DNA from: Byssochlamys sp. IMV 00236
Lineage: Eukaryota; Ascomycota; Eurotiomycetes; Eurotiales; Thermoascaceae
Direction: 5' to 3'
Assembly: GCA_001931875.2 (NCBI GenBank)
Contig: MSJH02000816.1
Coordinates: 1 to 64,000, forward strand
DNA length: 64,000 bases
Numbering within the stretch: position 1 is the stretch's first letter; each line of letters opens with the position of its first letter. The notes beneath the pieces are model-generated. The model searched no databases. It saw nothing but the letters and a program-made list of their open reading frames with translations, and was not told where the DNA came from. The translations under genes and the position numbers were made by a program. Positions 1-9,999 of the stretch are shown here, in pieces.

Positions 1-38
1 TCAGCCCACCCTAGAAGCTCAGCCCACCCGAGTATTTT
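1..38 (+). repeat. Left terminal inverted repeat of the edge element
   Basis: This repeat pairs with 415-454 on the other strand. It contains two direct copies of the CAGCCCACCC motif. It is much richer in GC than the interior and keeps CA and GG-CC runs, so it is less RIP-damaged than most of the window. Confidence 0.6.
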
Positions 39-414
39 TACCATTTTTTAAGTGGGCCGAGCTTTTAAACTAAAAACTTCAAAAATTTATTAAAAGTCGA
101 AACCTAAAGATATTTCACTCGAAATTAAATATTTATATAGGTTATAACCTATATCTTATATATAAAAAAAAGAAAAATTAAATATCTAAAAATCGATTTT
201 TAAGAATTAAAAAACCAAGAAAGATTTGTAATTTTCGAATTTCTATGTGTAATTTACTAACTCTTGCGCTAGCGTACCCAATTAAAATCCTAAAATCCTA
301 ATTCTAATATATAATGTAGACTAAAATATAAATTATTTTATAATATTTTTTATATATTTCTACTATGCCTAAATAGGCTAGGAAAAATCAAAGTTTCTTG
401 GGGTGCGCTGAGAT

Positions 415-454
415 CCCAAATACTTGGGTGGTATGAGCTTTTAGGGTGGGCTGA
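415..454 (-). repeat. Right terminal inverted repeat of the edge element
   Basis: This is the inverted mate of 1-38. The outer extension 455-480 contains a further GGCTGGGCTGAGC copy of the subrepeat. Confidence 0.6.
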
Positions 455-480
455 GCTCGTCCCCGGCTGGGCTGAGCTAC

Positions 481-1040
481 ATCCCGTTAGATATTAACCC
501 TAAGATAGATTACCGCAGCTCGCCTTACTTCTTTATTATATCTTACCTCAAATTTTCAATATATCTTACCTTAATTTTTTAATATATTGCTATCTTAGCT
601 GTCTTAACACTAATATAAGGCCCGCGCTTTTAAGATTATTTAGACTATCCTTAACAGTTTCTAGCGGTATTATATATTAGTATAATCTATATAATCTGTA
701 TAATCTGTATTATCTATTAGCTAAAAGGGGCTGTATTAAGTATATATTTAAGGCCTAGTTATATATAATAGGGTATTTATATAAGTCTACCTACTAACTA
801 TTTATTATATTTGCCTAGACTATACCCCAATACTATACTTAATATAACTATTATATCTCTCTATCTTTTAATACTATTTATAATAGCTGCCAGCAACAGA
901 TTGCTAAAGGATAGCCTAAATAGGTTAATAACTATAGGCACTATATATAATACAGTTATAATATATATATAAATCTTAAATAATCTTAATATTATAATTA
1001 TATATAATAGCAATACTTATTACTAAGTCTAATAATAATT
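481..1040. other. Unassigned AT-rich stretch
   Basis: No protein similarity, RNA gene or clear repeat was recognised here. It lies between the TIR element and the first Helitron-like coding traces. The 5' terminus of the Helitron, normally a TC after an A, should be in or near this stretch, but I could not place it. Confidence 0.4.
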
Positions 1041-2650
1041 TAAATACCAGTGGCTATTATTACAGGAACAGGGGCTTATTTTATATCTCTTACCCCTACC
1101 AGCTAGTCTCGCAGCCAGATTTAACCTATCTTATTATCTTATATATTATTACTAATACCTTTAATAACTTTAATAAAATAGTTATCTCTATTACCTTTAC
1201 TATTATTTACTAATCTCCTTATAAATTATACTATAATTAAGTCACTATTATAAAATATCTCCTCCTCTAGATTAGCTAGATCTTTTAGTAAATCCTTTAG
1301 CAAGTTTTCTTCTTAGGCTATTTTAATTACCTCTAACCCATCCTATACGCTATTATAAAGTTTACATTATATATAACTTTATCCCTAAGCCTAAATATAT
1401 TAGTAAACCCAGCTGGGGAGGTCTTAATCTTAGTCCCTTAATTATAAATCCAGTAGTAATTATAAGCAGTCTTTTCTCTCTACCCCAGAGGCTATATAGC
1501 CTATATATTACCCTCTATACTGTACAAACCCCCAATATTAAAACTATTTTATAGGGAATACTGCCCATAATATCTATAATTATTATCTTAAAATATTCTA
1601 AAGCAGACCTCCTATAAAAATAATTAGAGTTAAACTGTAAGCTATTAAAATTATCCCTAGGGCCTTTTATTTATTAATAGCAAAGTAATAATAATTATTC
1701 TTTAACTGCATAGATATTTAATATAAATATTACTATACTTTATTCTAGAGCCGCAAGACTACTATTAATAGTAATACCTTTAATTACTGCTGTAAAAGTA
1801 ATAATATAAAGCCCGGCCTTAATATAGAACTAATATAGAAGCTACTATTATTATTAAAAGAATATTTTAGTAATAATAACCTAGAGTTAATTCTCTTTTA
1901 TAAAAATATCCAGTTAATTAATATATTACTAGCCTTTACCTCTATAGCCTATACAAATAACTAATATCTAGCCCCTTAATAATACTGGTAGGTCTTTTAA
2001 TTATAAGGAGTACTTTATTATTAAGTTGGCCCCCTATATAAAGCAATACCCTCCTTTATATAGCTCTACTTTCTTAATCCCTAAAAGATAGATCAGGTAT
2101 AGCAGGAATATAGTTTAGTACCTTAAACATATACTAAGATTATATAGTAATTAGATATATTACTCTATAGGGTTAATCTATTCCAAAGGGTCTTCTATCG
2201 CGCTTATAATATTCTTAAGCATTATATTAACTAAAGACTGTAATACCTGCATCTTACCCCACAGTTATATTTAATCCCTAATAAAGGTAGTAGATATCCT
2301 TATAATCTGGCAACTACAACAATAAAACTAGCGGGCTTTATTCCAGATATTATAGAGGAGTATAATCGGGTAAATTTTTATAATATCTGCCTTTACCTTA
2401 TTAAATCCTCCTTTCTATAATATTTAATATTTAATCAGTCAGAAAAGAATATAGATATTATACTTAATAATAATAAGATACCGGAAGATAATATTTACCC
2501 CGGGGATAATAGTAATATGCCTTAGATTATTTTTAAACATAACCTATAGCTGCAATGCGAAGATAAAACTAAGGAGATTATATCAGCTCTCTAAGACTCC
2601 TTAATAATTTAGTAAGTTAGTTCAGGACAATATCTTATATTAATCTATTA
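1040..2650 (+). pseudogene. Possible N-terminal extension of the Helitron Rep-helicase frame
   Basis: If TAA/TAG are read as former Gln codons, long Ser/Pro/Gln-containing stretches run through this segment on the + strand towards the recognised Helitron frame. I see no named domain. Fungal RepHel proteins are often around 1,500 residues, which would need about this much sequence upstream of the helicase, so assignment to the same protein is by position and strand only. It could instead be a separate gene or captured sequence. Confidence 0.3.
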
Positions 2651-5600
2651 TTTATACCCGCTATATATTCCCCTCCAATATATTCTTTTTTTTCCTTAAG
2701 ATAGAAGGGGTTAGCACTAGCAGCTTTAGCTGCTAAGTCTTACCTATAAGGGCTAAGAGTATTAATAGATATAAATTATATTACTTACCTATTATTACTA
2801 GCTTCTATTTTAATGCCTAAATAATTTTAATATAATATAGTATGCTGGCTATCTTTACCAATAATTTATTATAGATTTATAGTTATCTACTAAATAATAT
2901 AAGTTAGATTAATTTAAATAGTATTAGAATAAACTCTAAGCTAAGAAATATAATATTATTAGAACAGCCCTCGCTATAGCTACTAGCACTAATCCTGCTA
3001 ATATAAATAAACTATATATTCTTTTATTAAGCTTTATAGGTAGTAATTACTTTATATAATAGCGCTACTAGGACTCTATAGCTATTATCTATAAATTTAG
3101 GAAGCCTTATCTTTTTATTACTTTTACAGCAAACCTATATTAGGATAAGATTTAGGCTAAACTTATTAGGGACGCAACTAGTATTCTTATCTAGTCTTAG
3201 GAGAATCGCCCTAATTTAATAGCCCGTATATTCTATATTAAGCTGCTAGAACTTATATCTAAGCTGCGTAAGAATTTAATCTTTAGGGAATATATTGCTA
3301 ATGTCTAGGTAGTCGAATACTAGAAATATAGTCTTCCTTATACCTACTTCCTTCTCTGGGTCAAAGGCGGCTTTAAAACACTCACTATTAAACATATTAA
3401 TAAGATTATCTATATAGAGATCCTTATTATTAATAAGCCTAGGCCTATTATTAATAGCTAGGCAACCCCTAAATAGCTAGAACTCTAAAAATAGTAAAAT
3501 CTTAAGCTCTATAATATTATTATTATTAATCTGATCCACCAACTATATAACTATTATAATCCTAAGGCCTCCTATATAAAGGAGATTAATAAAGTGCTGA
3601 GATATTTAAAGGATTTCTCTAAGCCCTTTTATAAGGAGACTGTCTTAACTAAAAACTCTTACCCTAAGTATTGCTAAGGGAGAGAAATACAGATTTAAAT
3701 CTAGGACCTAATTAAGATAAATAGCTTCTTAGAAATTGGGAACAAATAAGTTATTCTCTATAACCCTTACCTGATATGGCAGTATAAAGCCTATATTAAT
3801 ATAGAGGTATATAGCAGTATTAAGGCAATTAAATACCTGTATAAATATATCTATAAGGGACCCGACTATGTAACTATAGAGCTAGATATAGGTATTAATA
3901 AGATTTATAATTATATTAATAACTATTATATTAGGGTATTAGAAGCAATTTAGTATCTCTTTAAATTCCCTACTTATAAGATTAGTCCCAGTATTTACGC
4001 CCTTTATATTTACTTACCAAAGGACTACCCCATTACCTATAATATAAAGGCATCTATTAAAGAGCTTGCCAATTGTTTAGAGTAAGCATTATTAAAATTA
4101 TTAGCTTTCCTTTAGTATAATATTAATAAAAGAATAAGCAGGCTTCTATTACCACTACCGCGCGAAGCTAATATAGAGAACCCTAGGCTATTACTATTTT
4201 ATAACTTCCCTTACTACTTTACCTAGAAATAAAAAGAAAAGAAATGAGCATATTATTAGATAAAGGCCTTTTAAATCGGTTAGGTAAAGCAGGTATTACC
4301 GCTTTATAGGGAAGTCTACTTTTTTTATTATCTGCTTATAGTAGTCTATAAGCCTATAAGCTTTAAGAATATCTAGACTATAGATGGTTATATCTATCTA
4401 ATATTTTATAAGGCCTGCTATACTTACAGGATCTTATAAGATAAAAATAAATAAGACCTATACTTTAAGAAAGCCTGCTATATAGAGACTGGCTACTAGC
4501 TCTGCCGGTTACTCTTTATAGTAATAACTTTTAAGAACCTCTTAGATACTAGCAGGCTCTAGGAGAAATATAAGGATAATATTTATAATAACCTAGAGTA
4601 TTATATCTGGTACAATTAATTATAATATAATCCTATCTTTAATTATGTTCCCTATTATAATTATAGCCTTTTCTTTATTACTATTAATCTCCTAATAGAG
4701 GAGAAGACTTTAGAAGATTACTAGCTTTCTCCTTATTTAAATAATTAGTACAGGGCTGCCTTAAATCTAGAGATTCTCTAAGAGATAAGCTATAATTATA
4801 TTAAACTTACCTAATAAGCAGAGAATCTTATCCTGTAGTTAAATTATAACTAGTATTAGGCTTTTAATATAATTATTAAAGCTATAATAAATATTTTAAT
4901 AAATATCTATTTCTTTCTTTATAGTCCTAGGAATATAGGAAAGACCTTTCTCTATACTATATTATATAGCCACCTCCGGTCCTAGGGTAAGATTATTCTT
5001 TATATTGCCTTAATAAAGATTGCTGTCTTATTTCTCCCTAGGGGTTATACTGCCTATAAACAATTCTATATTCTAATTAATATTAAGAAGAAATTAACTT
5101 ACTATATTAGCTATAGCTTATATTTAGCAGACCTTATTTAGGCAATCTTTTTAATTATCTAAGATAAGACAATAATAATATATTATTATATATATAATGC
5201 TGTAGATTATACCCTATAAAACCTCTACTATAACCTGCCTAAATATAATAAGCCCTTTAGTAATATCCTAACTATTCTAGGAGGTAATTTCTAATAAATC
5301 CTGCCTATTATCCCCTATAATAATTAGGTATAGATTATAAGAGCCTATCTTTAATATATTTATATCTTTAACCAGTCGCAGGTATTACTGCTTATAAAAA
5401 ATATATAGCTAAAGATAATAAACTAGGAGAATTATTAATTAATTTACTAGCTGTTATAACTTAGCTATAAGCCAGAGTTAATAGGTAATATCCTACTACT
5501 ATCCTTTATTTACTAGACTATTAATATAAATAAGTTTGTTAATTATATCTACCCGCCTTATAACCTATAGATTATCCCCTAGAACCTAGAATTCTTCTAT

Positions 5601-6170
5601 AACTATACTATTCTAACCCCCTGAAATATAAATATTAAATCTATTAATACTTATCTGCTGGCTTAATTCCCTAGGGATATTATTATACTATACTCAGTAG
5701 ATATCTGCGACCTTAATAAAGATCTACTATATAAAGAAATTAATATTAAAACCCTCTACAGCATTACCTTAGCTAAAATCCCTCTAGCCGAGCTATAGGT
5801 AAAGATAAGGGTTCCTCTTATCTTAATGCGCAATATAGATCCCTTAAAAAGACTCTATAATAATACCCAGCTAATTCTGCTGCGCGCGACTATCTACTAC
5901 TTAAAAATTCACCTTAATAATAATAATTTTAATAAGGAGACTTACCTTATTTTTTGCACTAAGCTAATAACAGCCCCTAATAAGTTCTATTTTATACTAT
6001 ACTGCTTTTAGTTCCCTATCTGGCTAGCCTTCGCTATAACTATTAATAAGTTCCAGGGGCAGTCCCTAGAGTATATTAGAATAGATCTGCAAACCCCTAT
6101 CTTTACCTATAATTAGTTCTATATTGCTATATTATAAATAACCTAGGCCTAAAATTTATTAATTTTCTTT
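2650..6170 (+). pseudogene. Helitron Rep/Pif1-type helicase (RepHel) pseudogene
   Basis: In live elements this protein nicks and unwinds single strands for rolling-circle transposition. The Helitron-like N domain is seen at about 3080-3450 (segments resembling FITFTAN and EYQKYGLPYTHFLLWVKGG) and continues at about 3790-3960 with IEVYSSIKAIKYLYKYIYKG. The helicase begins near 4900 with a damaged Walker A (SPRNIGKTFLY, 4924-4956, normally GPGGTGKT). Walker B follows at about 5150-5172 (LII-stop-DKT), then ILGGNFQQILPIIP at about 5270-5315, and the C-terminal helicase block [17 protein letters not shown] at about 6040-6090. Many in-frame stops occur at Gln positions. The family match is strong because several blocks appear in the right order. 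The upstream start cannot be set. Confidence 0.85.
5826..6011 (+). pseudogene. Open fragment within the Helitron helicase
   Basis: This 61-codon open stretch is not an independent gene. Its opening residues MRNIDPLKRLYNNTQLIL correspond to the Pif1 C-terminal region of Helitron helicases (typically an R-N-I/L-D-P, G-L-C-N-G-T-R-L pattern). It lies directly upstream of the conserved TINKFQGQS block in the same protein. The ATG here is an internal Met, and the closing stop is a probable RIP-altered codon. Confidence 0.85.
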
Positions 6171-6229
6171 TCCCTAGATAATAAAGCCTAATTAACTATT
6201 AATAAGATTTACCCAGAGGTTCTTTAGCG

Positions 6230-7892
6230 CTTCTCTACCTTATCCCCTAATTTACCCGCTTTACCCGCTCTACCAGTCTTAGCCTTAGCCCTAGACCTAT
6301 TTTATCTATTAGGAACCGCATTATTGGATTTAATAGAATTAAACTCTATTAATTTTAATAATATAGGACTATTTAAGATCTATCTTTAATAGGGTAATTA
6401 AGATTATACTATTATTAAGATTATATTATTGCTAAAGGTATTCTAGAAGATTAGGATTATCTCCTTAAGATTACCTCCCTAAGATTATGCTGTTAATTTC
6501 TGTATATAAAGGATACTCTACCCGCGAGTTGGTCTGCTCTATTATATATTATTTCCTACCTAGATTGTAGTTATTTATTTATGTCAAATAGTATTTAATT
6601 TAATTCCCCTCTATTATTTTATTATTATATCTGCTATTATTAATACTAATTATTATATTATTATAGGTATTATAGTCCTAAACTTAGTGCAGGCAATATT
6701 AAAGGCCTTATAGTTAGTCCTTAACTCCTATATAGTTATAAAGGAGTATATCTACCTTAAGGACCTAATTACTATAGACTCTGTTAATATAATAATTAAG
6801 TACTATAATAACCCTCTGTTAGAATTCTTACCCAATGCTATTATAGTATATATAGGGGTTTTATCTATTAAACAGGACCCGCTAAATACCCCTAAGATTA
6901 TAATTAAAGCCTATCTATATACTCTATACTAGGGCGACCCTAGCTTAGAGGAGTATGCTAGCTATATCCCCTATTTAATCCTATTAATGCTATTATTTAG
7001 TAGATAAGTAGTTAGCTAAATAACTAATCTTACCCCTAAAGACAATATAAAACACCCAATCTTCTTTATTAAGATTACTATATATAACAGCAAGATAGAT
7101 AATAAGATAATTATTAATACCTTCTATATTAACTGTAATATCCCCTAGAATAAACGCTGGGTATATATAAAGCTCCCAATTATTAGCCGAATTATAGAGA
7201 TTAATAGAGAGTTTATTAGGTTTTACCTATATCTAAATAAGGCAGCTCTCTATATCTCTATTATCTTACTATTTTTCCTTTAAATCCTTAGAAAGTCTAT
7301 AGTAATAAAGCAAACTGCTAAAATAATATCTACCCGCCTAAAGTGCTATTATAATACAGCATTTAAATCTATAGAGCCAATAATAAAGCAACCTATTATC
7401 TTTCTTAGGAAGCTAATAAATTTCCAGAATTTAGCCCCCCTAGCCTTATAACTAATAGCGTCCTAAGATATAACTCCTTAAGCCTTGTAGTAATTGGTCC
7501 CGTCTAATAACTTATTAGATATTTTATCTAATATCCCCTCTAATATACCCTTTAATACCTACTTAAGCCCTTAGAAAGCCATTAATCTTAACTAACTAGC
7601 ATCTATACCGACTAATACTAGACCTGAAAGTAGGATGCCCCCTAAAAAGCCCAAATATCTACCTAAATCTAAGCTAAAGAACCCTACGGAGGCTTTAAAA
7701 CCCAAATTAAAAAACTCTGTAGATACTCCTAAACATAAGAAGCATAAGTTAAAACATTTTGCTAATACTCCTAGTCCTAGACCTAGTCCTAAGTCTAAGC
7801 TAAAAAACCCTACAAATATCTTTAATACTAATAGGGATTCTGAAGATAAGGCCAGGACTAAATTTAAGGGAGAATCTAAACCTGCAAATTAA
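6230..7892 (+). pseudogene. Helitron companion frame with Lys/Pro-rich tail, function unknown
   Basis: Downstream of the helicase, a second + strand frame can be followed through RIP-type stops. It includes a segment reading AYLYTLY-stop-GDPSLEEYAS at about 6910-6970 and ends in an open stretch at 7635-7892. That open part begins MPPKKPKYLPKSKLKNP and is dominated by Lys, Pro, Ser, Asn and Thr, with PKSKLKNPT recurring. It looks like a disordered, strongly basic tail. No domain was recognised. Its place between the helicase and the 3' hairpin suggests it travels with the Helitron, either as an accessory protein (perhaps nucleic-acid binding, given its charge) or as a captured host gene fragment. 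It is most probably a remnant rather than an expressed 85-residue protein. Confidence 0.45.
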
Positions 7893-8280
7893 TCTTAACA
7901 TAAATATTAATATAAACCTGGATCTGACTTAAAGGCAGATAAGGATACTAGTAATAGTTTAATAATAATAGTAATAATAAGGAAGTAATATGCGGCAGCA
8001 AAGGGTAAGGCCGCTATTTATAGCTAGGATTGCTATATATAGCCCAATATAGAGCCATTTTATTTAAAGATATAATATAAAGAAGATACTGTAGATAACT
8101 CTTTTTATTTATTTTTTAATACCCCTGATAATATAATTATAGGCAGAACAACCAATTAATTAATTTTACTAATTGTTATTTTTATCTGCTTATAATTTAT
8201 ACCTTATAAGTCTATATATAGCTTTCTATTCGGTAAATTACTATAATAGTTTAAAAAATCAGTTCTGTAAGCAAGACCGG

Positions 8281-8311
8281 GACGCGCCTCTGGCGCGGCC
8301 TAAGGGCTTGT
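8281..8311 (+). other. Helitron 3' terminus: hairpin and CTTG end
   Basis: CGCGCC (8283-8288) and GGCGCG (8292-8297) form a perfect 6-bp stem with a 3-base TCT loop. Nine bases later comes CTTG (8307-8310) followed by T. A CTAA also occurs at 8300-8303 and would fit CTRR, but it sits only two bases after the stem and is followed by G, not T. The GC-rich hairpin stands out in a very AT-rich background because it contains no CA or TG for RIP to change. Confidence 0.6.
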
Positions 8312-9588
8312 ATATTAATATAAAGGCGCCTTAAATACTATAATCTTAAATAGAGATTCTTAGTTTATTTTAAACTTTTAGGATAGATTTTATTTATTAT
8401 TAGAAGTTAAATTAAAGCTATCTTTAGCTATATATTCTTAGACTAATAAGTAAACTAAAGTTCTGAACTAATATATAGCCTAAAGACTTCGACCTTATAT
8501 TAATTATTACTAAGATAACTAGTTTATATATCTTTTAATAATAGATTTTACTACTAACTTAAGAATTAATAGGTATATTATTATTTATAGTAGAATATAG
8601 TAGAATATAAGTATAAGCTATAGACCTCTTTTAAATAATATTTAATATTATTATTTACCCTAGTATTTAAAAGGGCTAATTAGACTAATACTTAATAATA
8701 AATATATTAGCTCTAGTAAATTTAGTAAAAGACTAAAGCCTTTATTAGAAAGGCTTAAGAATAGTAAAAGAAATAAGTATAGAGAAGTATATTAGAAATA
8801 ACTGCTAATACTAGTAATTATGCTAATATATAAATTATATCTCTATCCCTAAGGAGATACTAGACTATTAGGCCTCGCCCTCTTTAAATAAAGATCTTAG
8901 TTCTGTTATTAGATAAATATATAACTTATTGCTCTAGAATATCTTTATACTTATAATTATCTTAATATAATGTTATTAAGCTAAAAAAGAAAAAGAAATA
9001 TAGGAAGAATATAGGTAAATTAAGGGGGCTATTTTAGTATATAAAAGCTTTTATAAATCTAATCCTTTAACTATTCGTAAAGTAGTTTAAATAGATAAGA
9101 TAATTTCCTAGAATATCTCTAGAATTAAAATATATAATTAGTAATATAATAGTATTAATTAATTCTATTATTACTAGCGTTAGCAGTTATTTCTAATATA
9201 CTTCTCTATAGATAAATATTATTAAGAGGTTAATTTTAATATTAGTAATAAGGTCTTTATAAAGTCTATAAACTAAATATTTAACTAACCTTTATAGAAG
9301 CTTACGAATTAAATAGAAGGCCCTCTTAAAATTATTAAAAAGGTTAAAGAAAGCTAGAAATTAAAGCTATCTAATATTATAAAGGTCCGCCTAGTATTTT
9401 CTTTAAATTACCTCTAATCTAAGTAAATAATATAAAACTTTAGCGTTAAGCCTCTTAGGCTAATTAAATCCCCTTAGGTCTCTTAGGCTAATTAGATTCT
9501 CTTAAATATAGAAAATACTAGTATAAAGCGACTAGAAGTACAGAAATACCTAAAACTTGCTTAGATTTAGGTTTTCTTATTAGCTTAA
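8311..9588. other. Unassigned AT-rich stretch between the Helitron and gypsy A1
   Basis: I recognise no domain or terminal repeat here. It contains a short imperfect direct duplication, CTCTTAGGCTAATTA, at about 9446-9496. It may include the 5' LTR or leader of gypsy A1, but A2 lacks the corresponding sequence, so this could not be tested by comparison. Confidence 0.35.
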
Positions 9589-9999
9589 AGTTAATATAGA
9601 TATAGTGTATATAATACTATTTTAGTAAGATATAAAGGTGCAAGGTGCGAAAGCCTCAGGCAATAACTTAGCTATATAATTACTTCCTTATATAATTAGC
9701 TAATAGAAGATAACTTCTTTATCCCCTGAACCCTATTAAATTAGTAGTATATTAAGGTTATTTAAAGCCTAACTATTATTAAGAATATCCTAAAAACTAT
9801 TATAGTAAGCTGTTATACTATTTAATTATTATTATCTTAAGCTAGCTCTTAATACTAGTAAGTTAAATATTTATAGTCTCTTCCCTATTATATATAAAGT
9901 ATTTTATTATTATTAAAGTCTTTAGTTATTATTATTCTTTATATTACTTTTTATTAAAATTTATCTTAATATTATTAAACTCTATCTCTATTAGTCTTA

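Larger units (their letters stand above)
1..480. mobile_element. Non-autonomous TIR element, left end cut by the window edge
   Basis: The two ends of this stretch are inverted copies of each other. Bases 1-38 read TCAGCCCACCCTAGAAGCTC and onward; the reverse complement of 415-454 gives the same sequence with a few transition differences. The right end carries about 26 further bases (455-480) whose mate would lie before base 1, so the element is probably truncated by the window. A motif close to CTCAGCCCACCC recurs at both ends (about 1-11 and 19-29, inverted at 444-456 and 464-476). The 300-bp interior is AT-rich, contains the short palindrome ATAGGTTATAACCTAT near 137, and shows no protein. 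Size and lack of coding capacity suggest a MITE; I do not recognise the superfamily. Confidence 0.6.
481..8310 (+). mobile_element. Decayed Helitron (left end uncertain)
   Basis: This is a rolling-circle transposon remnant. It contains, in order, a possible N-terminal extension, a Helitron-like N (Rep-type) region, a long linker, a Pif1-family helicase and a downstream companion frame. A GC-rich hairpin at 8283-8297 lies 9 bases before a terminal CTTG, which is followed by T. Canonical Helitrons end in CTRR next to T after such a hairpin; CTTG is non-canonical. The left boundary given is only the end of the preceding TIR element. Stops fall mostly where Gln or Trp is expected, as RIP would produce. 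With no intact helicase the element should be immobile. Confidence 0.7.

Noticed and set aside
5826..6011. A small independent 61-residue gene
   Set aside because: The residues align with the internal C-terminal part of Helitron Pif1 helicases and continue the pseudogene frame on both sides. The Met is internal.
7635..7892. An independent 85-residue Lys-rich protein gene
   Set aside because: The frame continues upstream through RIP-type stops, so this is more likely the tail of a decayed Helitron-associated frame. No promoter or start context supports a separate gene.
8311..9588. The 5' LTR of gypsy A1
   Set aside because: No second copy exists in the window for comparison, and I saw no convincing TG...CA ends or primer site, so it was left unassigned.
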